64,000 nucleotides of DNA, from positions 2,108,001 through 2,172,000 of the forward strand of contig NZ_FMBM01000002.1 of assembly GCF_900094735.1 (NCBI RefSeq), written 5' to 3'. Under the pieces are notes generated by a model. It was not told the origin of the DNA and made no database searches. It saw nothing but the letters and a program-made list of their open reading frames with translations. Within the stretch, counting starts at the first letter, position 1; each line of letters begins with the position of its first letter. Both the position numbers and the translations under genes were made by a program. Positions 50,041 through 59,031 of this stretch are shown in pieces. The DNA is from Saliniramus fredricksonii (GTDB taxonomy: Bacteria; Pseudomonadota; Alphaproteobacteria; Rhizobiales; Beijerinckiaceae).

Positions 50041-50841
50041 TCACTCGCGATCGCCGAGCAGCATGAGCAGGAACTGGAACATGTTGATGAAGTTCAGGTA
50101 GAGCGACAGCGCACCCATCACCGATGCCTTCGTGGCGGTGGCGGCGTCGAAGTTGTTGAACAGGTACATCTCCTTGAGACGCTGCGTATCCCAGGCGGTG
50201 AGGCCGGCAAAGATCAGGACGCCGATCACCGAGACGGCGAAAGCCAGAGCGCTCGATTCGAGGAAGATGTTCACGACCATGGCGATGACCAGACCGATCA
50301 GACCCATGAACAGGAACGTGCCCATCCCCGACAGGCTGCGCGTCGTGGTGTAGCCGTAGAGGCTCAGGCTGCCGAAGGCGGCGGCCGTGATGAAGAAGAC
50401 CTGGACGATCGACTGGCCAGTAAAGACCAGGAAGATCGACGACATCGAGATGCCCATCAGCGCCGCGAAGGCGAAGAACATGATCAATGCCGTGCGTGGC
50501 TGCAGGGTCTCGATCTTGAACGAGAAGAAGAAGATGAAGGCCAGCGGCGACAGCATCAGCACCCAGCGCAGCGGGCTATCGTAGACGGCTGCCCCAATCG
50601 CTGTCAGAGGGACGCCGTTCAATACCGCGACCGCCTCCTGCGGGGAGCTGGCAACGGAAAGCATGTAGGTGCCGAGCGCGACCAGCCCGGTGATGCCGAG
50701 GCCGATCACCATGTTGTTGTAGACGCCGAGCATGAACGCGCGCAGGCCCTGATCGATCTCGGCCTGCGACCGCGCCCGGGTCCCGCTCGCGGCAGCAGCG
50801 GCGGCAGCTTGGGTATGACGGTTCTGTTCGTTGATTTGCAT
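50041..50841 (-). CDS. Bax inhibitor-1/YccA family membrane protein
   Basis: The 266-residue protein has a polar Ala-rich N-terminus and seven hydrophobic helices. Family features include LRAFMLGVYNNMVIGLGITG before and in helix one and the C-terminal AWDTQRLKEMY segment, followed by ALSLYLNFINMFQFLLMLLG. The acidic residues near the last helices correspond to the proton or calcium-leak site of BsYetJ-like proteins. AGAGGA before the ATG supports the start. The role in bacteria is membrane stress or ion leak; it is not settled. Confidence 0.92.
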   Translation of the reverse strand: MQINEQNRHTQAAAAAAASGTRARSQAEIDQGLRAFMLGVYNNMVIGLGITGLVALGTYMLSVASSPQEAVAVLNGVPLTAIGAAVYDSPLRWVLMLSPLAFIFFFSFKIETLQPRTALIMFFAFAALMGISMSSIFLVFTGQSIVQVFFITAAAFGSLSLYGYTTTRSLSGMGTFLFMGLIGLVIAMVVNIFLESSALAFAVSVIGVLIFAGLTAWDTQRLKEMYLFNNFDAATATKASVMGALSLYLNFINMFQFLLMLLGDRE

Positions 50842-51103
50842 CGTATTCCTCTACAGAAGATGCCTGTCCGGCATTCGCATCGGGCACCCCGTCCCTTCCG
50901 TAGGACCGGGATCGGTCCATCCAGACATGACGGCATTGGCCCGGCTCGCGCCGGAAGCGACGTTCTCTGGTAATATGGAAAATGTAACGCTCCCGCGCAA
51001 GGGTTTTCGGGTCGCAATCAGCGTGAATCGAAGATGAAAAACGCCGCAGCCCCGAATCGCGGTGGCATTATACGGTTTAATTCCGTAAAATCTGGCCTGC
51101 TGC

Positions 51104-53692
51104 CTACAAATTCCGCAGATAGCTCGCCGGCTTCTGGCTCAATATTCTCCATGTGCCCAGCAATCCCAGTGAAATCGTGACCCCGACCGCCAGCACCGCC
51201 GCACCCAGCGCCCCCTCCCAGACGAAGACGAATTCGAGCTGCATGATGCGCGTGACGATCACCCAGGCCGCGAGTCCGCCCGCAATCAGGCCGAAAATCG
51301 CGGTAACGAGGCCGAGCGCGCCGTATTCCAGCGCATAGGCGCCGAGCAGCCGGGAGCGGGTCGCTCCCAGGGTCTTGAGCACGACCGCGTCATAGAGCCG
51401 CGCCCGGTGTCCTGCCGCAAGCGCACCGGCGAGGACGAGCACGCTCGCCGCCACCGCGACACTCGATGCGCCCCGAATGGCGATGGCGAGCTGGCCGACG
51501 AGGTTGCTGACGGCTTCAAGTGCGTCGCGCACGCGCACGCTGGTAATCGTCGGGAAGGCCTGGCCGATATCACGCATCAGCGCCGGCTCGCGGGCGCGGT
51601 CTTCCTCATCCCCGAAAGTCAGCGTCGCGAGATGCATGTGGGGCGCGCCCGCAAAGGTGTTGGGCGAGAAGACCATGACGAAATTGATGCCCATGGAGCG
51701 CCACTCGATCTCGCGCAGATTGGCAATGCGCGCCTCGATATTGCGGCCCAGCACGTTCACGACGATCGAATCGCCGAGCCCGATTCCGAGCCCTTCGGCG
51801 ATCTCCGCGTCGAAGGAGACGAGATTCTCGTCCGGCGTGTCGCCCCACCATGCGCCTTCGACGATGCGCGAACCCTCCGGCGGATCCTGCGCATAGGTGA
51901 TGCCGCGATCGCCCTGCAGCACCCAGTTCACATCTTCCGGTGCATCGATCTCTTCCGCCGGCACCCCGCCCAGCGAGACGATACGCCCGCGCATCATCGG
52001 CACGCGCTCCAGCGTCCCGTCAGGCGCCGCGTCACGCATGAAGCTCTGGAAGGCTTCAACCTCCGCCGAGGGAATATCGACGAAGAAGAAGCTCGGCGCG
52101 TTCTGCGGCAGGTTCTCGGTGAGCTGGCGGCGCATGTTCGCGTCGATCAGGGCGATCGTCACGAGCAATGTCACGCCAAGCCCCAGCGACAGCACCAGCG
52201 AGGGCGTGAGCGCGCCGGGGCGATGGATATTGGCGAGCGCGAGACGCGGGCCGGCGCGGCGCGGCCGCGGCAGGCGGCGCGCCAGGGCCATCAGGCCGGC
52301 GGCGACGAGGCGCAGCAGCACGAAGGCGATGGCGATGGCGACGATGAAGATCGACGCCACGCGCGGTTCATAGGCAGCACCCAGTGACAGCGCGATCAAC
52401 GCGCCCGCAGCGGCGAGCGCGACGGCAATGTAGCGCTTGCGCGGCCAGCGACGATCCCGGTCGATCTGGTCACGAAACAGGTGCGTCACCTCGATATCAT
52501 GCACCCGGCCCAGCGGCAGGATGGCGAAGGCGAGCGCGATCAGCCCGCCATAAAGCGCGGCGATGCCGAGCTGGCTCCAGGCCAGTACCGGCGCGATCGG
52601 GATCGGCAGGACGTCGCGCAGGAGGAAGGCCGCAGCGAAGGGGATGGCGGCGCCGATGGCGAGACCGGCGAGGATGCCCAGCCCGGCGATTGTCATCACC
52701 TGCGTCAGATAGATTCCGACCACCTGCCCGCCCGGCGCACCGAGGCCCTTCAGGGTCGCGATCGAATCGCGCTTGCGATCGACGAAACCGCGCACCGCAT
52801 TGGCCACGCCCACCCCGCCGACGATCAGGGCGGTGAGCCCTACAAGCGTCAGGAACTGCGCGAAACGCTCGATATTGCGCTGGAATTGCGGATCGGCATT
52901 GAGCCGCGAGCGCACACGCCAGCCAGCCTCGGGGGCCGCTTCGTGGATCGCCTCCTCGACGCGCGCGAGCAGCGCATCGTCGCCGGCCCCGCCGGGCAGC
53001 GCAATGCGATAGGTCCAGCGTACGAGACTGCCGGGCTGGATCAGCCCGCTCTCGCGCAGGGCCGGAACGGTCATCAGGAGGCGCGGGCCGAAACCGATCC
53101 CCTCGGCCACCTTGTCGGGCTCGGATTGCAGCGCGGCGCGGATCTCGAAACGCGACGTGCCGATGCGGATTTCGTCACCCGTCTCCAGATCGAGCCGCGA
53201 CAGCAGCACCGGATCGGCGACGGCGCCGAAAACACCGTCACGCTCCGCCAGCAATTCCCCGATCGGCGCCTGCGGCGTGGTGGCAATCTCCCCGATCACC
53301 GGATAATCGGGGCCGACCGCCTTGATCTCGACCAGGGCCGAGCCGTTCTCATCCGCATGCGCCATGCCGCGCAGGGTGGCGATGGTGGAAATCTCGCCAT
53401 AGCCTGCGAGCAGATCACGCTCGGCCGGTGTCGCCTCACGCTGGAGCAGCGAATAGGCCAGATCACCACCCAGAATGGTACGGCCCTCCCGTGCCATGCC
53501 TTCGGTCAACGCGCTCGAGAGCGAGGAGACGCCCGCGATCGCGGCGACGCCGAGCGCGATACAGCCGAGGAAAATGCCGAAACCGCGCAGGCCCGAACGC
53601 ATTTCGCGCAAGGCCAGACGCAGAACCAGCGGCAGGCGCGCGGCGCGCCCTCCGCGCGGGGTATCGTCGGGCCGGGACAGGGTGCCGTGCAT
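51104..53692 (-). CDS. FtsX-like ABC transporter permease
   Basis: The 862-residue permease has one N-terminal helix, a large periplasmic domain, a cluster of three helices with the FtsX motif (SIATLKGLGAPGGQVVGIYL), further helices in the middle, a second periplasmic domain and a second FtsX block (DAVVLKTLGATRSRLLGAYALEYG). This doubled layout is that of YbbP-type permeases that work with a LolD/YbbA-like ATPase. The ATG at 53692 overlaps the TGA of that ATPase gene by one base, so the two are translationally coupled. It probably exports or extracts lipid-like substrates. Confidence 0.9.
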   Translation of the reverse strand: MHGTLSRPDDTPRGGRAARLPLVLRLALREMRSGLRGFGIFLGCIALGVAAIAGVSSLSSALTEGMAREGRTILGGDLAYSLLQREATPAERDLLAGYGEISTIATLRGMAHADENGSALVEIKAVGPDYPVIGEIATTPQAPIGELLAERDGVFGAVADPVLLSRLDLETGDEIRIGTSRFEIRAALQSEPDKVAEGIGFGPRLLMTVPALRESGLIQPGSLVRWTYRIALPGGAGDDALLARVEEAIHEAAPEAGWRVRSRLNADPQFQRNIERFAQFLTLVGLTALIVGGVGVANAVRGFVDRKRDSIATLKGLGAPGGQVVGIYLTQVMTIAGLGILAGLAIGAAIPFAAAFLLRDVLPIPIAPVLAWSQLGIAALYGGLIALAFAILPLGRVHDIEVTHLFRDQIDRDRRWPRKRYIAVALAAAGALIALSLGAAYEPRVASIFIVAIAIAFVLLRLVAAGLMALARRLPRPRRAGPRLALANIHRPGALTPSLVLSLGLGVTLLVTIALIDANMRRQLTENLPQNAPSFFFVDIPSAEVEAFQSFMRDAAPDGTLERVPMMRGRIVSLGGVPAEEIDAPEDVNWVLQGDRGITYAQDPPEGSRIVEGAWWGDTPDENLVSFDAEIAEGLGIGLGDSIVVNVLGRNIEARIANLREIEWRSMGINFVMVFSPNTFAGAPHMHLATLTFGDEEDRAREPALMRDIGQAFPTITSVRVRDALEAVSNLVGQLAIAIRGASSVAVAASVLVLAGALAAGHRARLYDAVVLKTLGATRSRLLGAYALEYGALGLVTAIFGLIAGGLAAWVIVTRIMQLEFVFVWEGALGAAVLAVGVTISLGLLGTWRILSQKPASYLRNL

Positions 53693-54411
53693 CAATCCGC
53701 CTCCCCGCGATCCGCCATCGTATTCCCCGCAGGTGTATCGGGTTCCTCGATCCGCCCCGACCGCAACCGCACCATCCGGTCGCAGGAGCGTGCCAGCGCG
53801 GTATCATGCGTGACGAGCACCAGCGTCGCGCCGCGATCGCGCTTGATGGCAAACAGCAGATCGACGATGGAACCGCCGGTGGTTTCGTCGAGATTGCCGG
53901 TGGGCTCATCTGCCACGATGATCGCGGGATCCGGGGCGATGGCGCGGGCAATCGCCACGCGCTGCTGCTCGCCGCCGGAAAGCTGGGCTGGATAATGGTT
54001 CAGCCGCTCGCCCAGCCCCACCGCGCGCAATTCCTTCTCCGCCCGCGCGAAGGCGTCGGGGCGGTCGGCGAGTTCGAGCGGCAGCGCGACATTCTCCAAA
54101 GCCGTCATGGTCGGTACGAGGTGAAACGACTGGAAGACGATGCCGATATTGCGACCGCGAAACCGCGCCAGCGCATCCTCGTCCATCCCTGCCAGATTCT
54201 GCCCGGCAATGGTGATACGCCCCGAATCAGGGCGCTCCAGCCCGGCCATGGTCATCAAAAGCGTCGATTTGCCCGAGCCCGAGGGTCCCACCAGCCCGAT
54301 CGCCTCGCCCGCATCGACATCGAGCGAGATGCCCTTCAGGATATGCACGCGCGCAGCGCCCGAGCCGAGGGAGAGGTCGAGATTTTCGAGGGCGATGGCC
54401 TTGTCCGGCAT
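53692..54411 (-). CDS. ABC transporter ATP-binding protein (LolD/YbbA type)
   Basis: The 239-residue ATPase has Walker A GPSGSGKST, a Q-loop in FQSFHLVPTMTALENV, signature LSGGEQQRVAIARA and Walker B IIVADEPTGNLDE. The GNLDE ending and the short length place it in the MacB/LolD/YbbA group, which pairs with FtsX-like permeases such as the one directly downstream. Divergent from it is a GDSL arylesterase, the same arrangement as ybbA-tesA in E. coli, which suggests a shared lipid or ester-related task. Confidence 0.93.
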   Translation of the reverse strand: MPDKAIALENLDLSLGSGAARVHILKGISLDVDAGEAIGLVGPSGSGKSTLLMTMAGLERPDSGRITIAGQNLAGMDEDALARFRGRNIGIVFQSFHLVPTMTALENVALPLELADRPDAFARAEKELRAVGLGERLNHYPAQLSGGEQQRVAIARAIAPDPAIIVADEPTGNLDETTGGSIVDLLFAIKRDRGATLVLVTHDTALARSCDRMVRLRSGRIEEPDTPAGNTMADRGEAD

Positions 54412-54523
54412 GAACGGGGATCCAATCTGTCCTGGCAGGCGTTGTCTGACGTGCAGCGAAAAGCTGCACCCGTTGCGTTCTGATATGGGGGTTTACGCGT
54501 GATCTGCCAGTTCGGCCTTGTCG

Positions 54524-55222
54524 ATGAACCGCTTCACAGCCGTTTTTTTTCGCATCTGCGCGAAATCCGCGCGGCGCGCGGCAGCCGGAGGGCTCGCCAT
54601 CATGACGGTCGCCACCCTTGCCCTCGCGCCGGCGCGCGCCGGTGAGCCCATTACGCTCGTGGCTCTCGGCGATTCGCTTACCGCCGGCTACAATCTGCCT
54701 GCCAGCGAGGCTTTCCCGACCCGGCTCGAAACGGCGCTGCGCGATCGCGGTCACGATGTCACGATCGTCAATGCCGGCGTCTCGGGCGATACCGCATCCG
54801 GCGGGCGGGACCGGGTCGACTGGTCGGTCGAGGACGGCACCGACGGGGTGATTCTGGCACTGGGCGCCAACGACATGCTGCGCGGCCTCGATCCCTCCCG
54901 CACCCGCGACGCTCTGGACGCCACCATCACCCGCCTGCAAGAGCGCGACATTCCGGTTCTGCTCGCCGGGATGATGGCCGGGCGCAATCTCGGGCCGGAA
55001 TATGCACAGGCCTTCGACGCGATCTATCCCGATCTCGCCGACGAGCACGACGTCATGCTCTATCCGTTCTTCCTCGACGGCGTGGCCGGCGAGGCCACCC
55101 TCAATCTCGATGACGGCATCCACCCCAACCGGGAAGGTGTCGCCGTCATGGTCGAACGCATGCTGCCGACGGTCGAGGCGTTCATCGAAACGATCAGGCA
55201 AGAGCGCGGATCGACCGGGTGA
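54524..55222 (+). CDS. Periplasmic GDSL arylesterase/lysophospholipase (TesA-like)
   Basis: The 232-residue SGNH hydrolase has a signal sequence ending in APARA, block I VALGDSLTAGY with the nucleophile Ser, block II NAGVSGDTASGG, block III ALGANDMLRG and block V DDGIHPNREG with the catalytic Asp and His. It matches TesA/arylesterase enzymes that cleave aryl esters, thioesters or lysophospholipids. The ATG at 54524 was taken rather than a TTG two codons upstream. It is divergent from the FtsX-type exporter ATPase. Confidence 0.9.
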   Translation: MNRFTAVFFRICAKSARRAAAGGLAIMTVATLALAPARAGEPITLVALGDSLTAGYNLPASEAFPTRLETALRDRGHDVTIVNAGVSGDTASGGRDRVDWSVEDGTDGVILALGANDMLRGLDPSRTRDALDATITRLQERDIPVLLAGMMAGRNLGPEYAQAFDAIYPDLADEHDVMLYPFFLDGVAGEATLNLDDGIHPNREGVAVMVERMLPTVEAFIETIRQERGSTG

Positions 55223-55225
55223 TCG

Positions 55226-55248
55226 GACGGGGCGCTTCGTTCCCCGTC
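55226..55248 (+). terminator. Hairpin after the arylesterase gene
   Basis: A perfect 7-bp stem (GACGGGG with CCCCGTC) and a nine-base loop starts three bases after the stop codon and is followed by TTGCC. Probably a terminator, though the T-run is short. Confidence 0.5.
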
Positions 55249-55320
55249 TTGCCGTCATCAGCGGTGCCTCTATGATGCAGGGCGTCGCGCCCCTGCTCAG
55301 CCACCCGATGCGGAATCCTC

Positions 55321-56085
55321 ATGCTGGTCCAGGCCTTTTCGTTCGACAGTCTGATGCTGCTCGCGATCATCCTGATGGCCGGGGCGGTTTCATACGGATT
55401 TGCCCTCCTGATACTGAAGATCATGCATCGTCGGCTGAAGGGTGAAGGCGCACGCCTTCCCGTGCCGGCCTATTTCACCGCTGTCACCACAATCTGGGCG
55501 CTGATCTTCGGTTTCGTCGCAGCAGAAGTCTGGCAAACGAACAATCGCGCCGTCGAAGCCTCGCTCGCCGAACGCTCCTCAATCCAGCGGCTTTACGGCA
55601 GCGCGGCCGTCGAAGCGCTGGATCTGTTCACGTTGCGGGTGGGGCTTGCGGATTACGTCGCCGCCGTGACGGAAGACGAATGGGGCGCTGCGGCCAATGG
55701 CGAACCGCACCCACGCGCCGACGCAGCCGTGCAGGCCATTCGCCTCGCGCTGCTGGAGGTAGCCCGCACGGATATTCCCGAGCCCGTCATCGCCAAGATG
55801 GTCGTGGATTTCGACGAGTTGCAGGACGCGCGGGAATTGCGCCTCGCCATCGGCCAGCGCCATGTGGCGGAGCTGAAATGGGCACTGGTCGTGGTTCTGG
55901 CCCTGCTTTCACAGATAGCGATCGCATTCGTGCATCGCGACCGTCTGCGCGCCGGCAGGACCGCCATCGCGCTCTTCACGGTCGCCGCTTGCCTGAGTAT
56001 CTGGCTCGTCGCCCTGCACGCCTCACCCTATGGTGGCGCAGTGCGTGTCTCTCCGGAGAATCTCACCGCGCTCTTGCGACCATAG
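55321..56085 (+). CDS. DUF4239 family membrane protein
   Basis: The 254-residue protein has two N-terminal helices (LMLLAIILMAGAVSYGFALL and a second around YFTAVTTIWALIFGFVAAEV), a soluble middle of about 110 residues and two C-terminal helices. The VTTIWALIFGFVAAEVWQTN segment with adjacent AVEASLAERSSIQRL is the pattern of the bestrophin-like DUF4239 family. An ion-channel-like role is guessed for the family but not shown. No operon partner is evident; it lies between the arylesterase gene and the end of the DeoR gene. Confidence 0.7.
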   Translation: MLVQAFSFDSLMLLAIILMAGAVSYGFALLILKIMHRRLKGEGARLPVPAYFTAVTTIWALIFGFVAAEVWQTNNRAVEASLAERSSIQRLYGSAAVEALDLFTLRVGLADYVAAVTEDEWGAAANGEPHPRADAAVQAIRLALLEVARTDIPEPVIAKMVVDFDELQDARELRLAIGQRHVAELKWALVVVLALLSQIAIAFVHRDRLRAGRTAIALFTVAACLSIWLVALHASPYGGAVRVSPENLTALLRP

Positions 56086-56125
56086 CGTCGACCTTCAGGG
56101 CATCAGATCCGATGGCATGACCGGA

Positions 56126-56944
56126 TCAGTCCGCTCCTTGCGTCTCGGGCAGACTTGTCTGAACGATGATACCCTGATCGCGTGCGGCCTCCATGAAGGC
56201 TGCCGGCGCAGGGGTGTCTGTCACCAGCCTGTCGAAGCTGCCCAGCGGAGCGATGGCAATCGGTGCGCAACGCGCAAACTTGCCGGCATCCATCGCCAGC
56301 AGCGCCATCCGGCTTCGCTTGATCACGAGACGCTTGAGGAAAATCTTCTGAAGATCGAAGTCCGTCGGCGCCCACGCATCGTCATAGCCAGAGGCTGCGA
56401 TCACGCAGGTATCGAAGCGGTACTGCGACAGCGCATCCGCTGCCCCCGCACCAATGAGCGATCCATCAGCTCCACCGATCACGCCGCCGACCACATGGGT
56501 TTCGATCTGCCGCGCCCCGGAAAGCGCGATTGCAGCCGGCAGGCTCGCGGTCACGACACGCAACGGCATATCTTCCAGCGCGAGCGTTTGCGCGAGCGTC
56601 TCGGCCGTCGTACCGACATCGAGGAACACGGTCTCGTTTGCGCGCAGCTGCACCATGATCGCCTGCGCAATCCGCTGCTTGGCTTCGCGCGCGAGCGTCT
56701 TCTTTTCGCTGTAGTCGCGCCGCCTCGCCTTGTCGACGGCACCGGCGCCACCGTGGAAGCGTTCGACGAGACCGAGCCGATCGAGATGGATCACCTCCCG
56801 GCGTACGGTCTGTACCGAAACACCCAGAAGGGCGGCCAGCGCATCAAGCGTGGCGAAGCCGTGGCGGGCGATATGATCGTGGATTGCACGCTGCCGCGCG
56901 CTCAGCGAAACCGAAAGGGCGCTGCTCACAGTCGAAGGGGACAT
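56126..56944 (-). CDS. DeoR/GlpR family transcriptional regulator
   Basis: The 272-residue repressor has an N-terminal winged helix (RQRAIHDHIARHGFATLDALAALLGVSVQTVRREVIHLDRL holds it) and a DeoR sensor domain with FLDVGTTAETLAQ, VGGVIGGADGSL and a C-terminal VTDTPAP stretch. This branch senses phosphorylated sugars or polyols such as glycerol 3-phosphate. The ATG at 56944 was chosen over a GTG two codons upstream. It is divergent from the LOG-family gene and the ABC importer genes, which it probably controls. The effector is unknown. Confidence 0.88.
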   Translation of the reverse strand: MSPSTVSSALSVSLSARQRAIHDHIARHGFATLDALAALLGVSVQTVRREVIHLDRLGLVERFHGGAGAVDKARRRDYSEKKTLAREAKQRIAQAIMVQLRANETVFLDVGTTAETLAQTLALEDMPLRVVTASLPAAIALSGARQIETHVVGGVIGGADGSLIGAGAADALSQYRFDTCVIAASGYDDAWAPTDFDLQKIFLKRLVIKRSRMALLAMDAGKFARCAPIAIAPLGSFDRLVTDTPAPAAFMEAARDQGIIVQTSLPETQGAD

Positions 56945-57096
56945 GGGCACTCCATCACTGCATCCGCCATACCAGATCGCAGATTTTTTTGGAAGAATAT
57001 TTACACATTGAGCATGGCAACCTAGAACCGTCCGCAGGCTGCGCAGATGGCGCGGTGCGCTCGGTCGGATGGCGGATGATGACGAGGGACTACAGC

Positions 57097-57744
57097 ATGG
57101 CGGAGCTATGGATCGACTCCGAGGGGGAAATTGTCTCAGGCGATGCCGTTTTCGACCCGTGGCGGTTCACCTGGGAAGACGGCGAGGCGCAAGAGCATCG
57201 GGAGCTGCGCGGAATAAACGCGCGCGACGCCCTGCGCCATCTGCATGAGACGGCGCCCATGCGCCGGCTGCCTGTCGGTGTGATCGGGCCACGGGAGGCG
57301 ACCCACGGGCAATGCGCAATCGCCGAGACTCTGGGACGCGAACTCGCGAATCTGGGCCTGACACTGCTTTGCGGCGGCAAGGGCGGCGTGATGGAAGCCG
57401 TCTGTCGCGGGCATGCCGAGGCCGGAGGGTTGCCGATCGGCCTGCTGCCGGACGAGGATTGGCGCGCCGCGAACGACTACGTCGCCATTCCGATCGCCAC
57501 CGGAATCGGCAATGCCCGCAATGCGATCATCGCGCGCGCCTGTTTCGCGATGATCGCCGTCGGTGGCGGATACGGGACATTGTCCGAAATCGCGTTCGGC
57601 CTGCATTACGGCCGTCTCGTGCTCACCCTCGACGCGGCCCCCGAGGTGGAGGGCGCAATCCGGTGCATCGATATCGACGAAGCGCTCGACCGCCTCGCCG
57701 CCCGGGTCTTCAGCCGTGAAACCGTCGCGATGCCGCCTGCATGA
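57097..57744 (+). CDS. LOG-family (lysine-decarboxylase-like, TIGR00725-type) protein
   Basis: The 215-residue protein has an N-terminal extension of about 65 residues (AELWIDSEGEIVSGD, then DPWRFTWEDGEAQEHRELRG) before the nucleotide-binding SLOG fold: VGVIGPREAT, LLCGGKGGVMEAVCRGHAEAGG and the AVGGGYGTLSEIAFGL loop equivalent to PGGxGTxxE. Related LOG proteins hydrolyse nucleotide 5'-monophosphates to base and ribose phosphate. The PGG Pro is replaced by Val here. GAGGGA upstream supports the ATG at 57097. It lies between the DeoR gene and the ABC operon; its own substrate is unknown. Confidence 0.82.
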   Translation: MAELWIDSEGEIVSGDAVFDPWRFTWEDGEAQEHRELRGINARDALRHLHETAPMRRLPVGVIGPREATHGQCAIAETLGRELANLGLTLLCGGKGGVMEAVCRGHAEAGGLPIGLLPDEDWRAANDYVAIPIATGIGNARNAIIARACFAMIAVGGGYGTLSEIAFGLHYGRLVLTLDAAPEVEGAIRCIDIDEALDRLAARVFSRETVAMPPA

Positions 57745-57756
57745 ATGGTCACGGCC

Positions 57757-57774
57757 CTGTCATTAAACTATCAT
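57757..57774 (+). promoter_or_regulatory. PHO box upstream of the first ABC importer operon
   Basis: CTGTCAT-TAAA-CTATCAT has the two 7-base direct repeats and four-base spacer of a PhoB site; the first repeat is the consensus and the second differs at one base. TATTAT at 57782-57787 could be the -10 element, with the PHO box in place of a -35. The operon start is at 57838. Confidence 0.75.
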
Positions 57775-57837
57775 CAAGGGCTATTATGAACGTTTTCTAT
57801 CAAACAGGCGCCGATCGGCGTATGGCGGAAAGCGTTC

Positions 57838-59031
57838 ATGGCAGCTGTCACCCTGCAGGGAATCGAAAAGCGGTATGATGCCCACCAGGCCTTGAGCGGG
57901 ATCGATCTCGAAGTCGCCGATGGCGAATTCGTGGCCCTGCTCGGCCCCTCCGGCTGTGGCAAGTCGACACTTCTGAAGATCATTGCCGGGCTGGATGCAC
58001 AAAGCGCGGGCGCATTGCATATCGGATCACGCGCCCTGCACCACGAGCGCCCCTCCGAGCGCAACATCGCGATGGTGTTCCAGTCCTACGCGCTCTACCC
58101 GCATATGAGCGTCTACGAAAATCTCGCATTGCCGCTTGCGATGCGCGACCTTGCCGCATGGCAGCGCCTGCCGCTCGTCGGTCGCTTCACCCCCGGTTAC
58201 CGCCGCCGTCGCGCCGCGATCGACCTGAGGGTCCGGGAAGCCGCGCGCATGCTCGGGCTCGAGCCCTTGCTCGATCGCAGGCCGGCGCAGCTCTCCGGCG
58301 GGCAGAAACAGCGTGTCGCGGTCGGGCGCGCGCTGATCCGGCATCCGGACGTCTTTCTGCTCGATGAGCCCTTGTCCAATCTCGATGCGAAGCTGCGCGG
58401 TCAGATGCGTGAGGAGATCGTCGCCGTGCATGCGCGCACGGGGGTCACCACGATCTATGTGACGCATGACCAGATCGAGGCGATGACCATGGCCGACCGG
58501 GTCGCCCTGATGATGGACGGTGTCATCCAGCAGGTCGCGCCGCCACGGGAGATCTACGCCGATCCCGTCAATCTGCGGGTGGCCGGCTTCATCGGTTCGC
58601 CACCGATCAACGCATTGCCGGCGCGGCTCGAGGATGCGCGCCTCGCGATCGGCACGCGTGCGATCACGCTACCGAACGCCGTCGCCATGTCCGGCAGCTG
58701 CATTTGCGGCATCCGCCCGGAGGCTCTGCAGATTGCCGATGCCGATACGGCACTCGTCGCCGGACGCATCACCCGGATCGAATTTCTGGGTGCGGAGGCC
58801 ATCCTCTCGCTCGAACCGGATCTGCCGGGCCTCCCGGTGGTACAGATGCGTTGTCATCCCGAGGAAATCGATCACCTTGCAACCGGCGATACGATCAGCC
58901 TCACGGCACGGCCCGAAACCCTTCTGCTCTTCAATTCCGACGGCGCCCGCATCCGCTTCCAGGAGGCGCATGCCAGTCGGGATCAGCCCATGCCCGCCTT
59001 CCTGCCGCTGCGGAGTGAAGTCCATGGCTGA
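57838..59031 (+). CDS. ABC transporter ATP-binding protein, UgpC/MsmK type
   Basis: The 397-residue ATPase has Walker A GPSGCGKST (36-44), Q-loop FQSYALYPHMSVYENLALPL, signature LSGGQKQRVAVGRA (151-164), Walker B VFLLDEPLSNLDAKLR and a C-terminal OB-type regulatory domain (TOBE; GIRPEAL). Between the Q-loop and signature (about 106-125) there is an extra basic segment (QRLPLVGRFTPGYRRRR) missing from most family members. It energises the two permeases encoded next. Its PHO box suggests induction by phosphate starvation, so glycerol 3-phosphate or another organophosphate is a likely substrate. Confidence 0.92.
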   Translation: MAAVTLQGIEKRYDAHQALSGIDLEVADGEFVALLGPSGCGKSTLLKIIAGLDAQSAGALHIGSRALHHERPSERNIAMVFQSYALYPHMSVYENLALPLAMRDLAAWQRLPLVGRFTPGYRRRRAAIDLRVREAARMLGLEPLLDRRPAQLSGGQKQRVAVGRALIRHPDVFLLDEPLSNLDAKLRGQMREEIVAVHARTGVTTIYVTHDQIEAMTMADRVALMMDGVIQQVAPPREIYADPVNLRVAGFIGSPPINALPARLEDARLAIGTRAITLPNAVAMSGSCICGIRPEALQIADADTALVAGRITRIEFLGAEAILSLEPDLPGLPVVQMRCHPEEIDHLATGDTISLTARPETLLLFNSDGARIRFQEAHASRDQPMPAFLPLRSEVHG

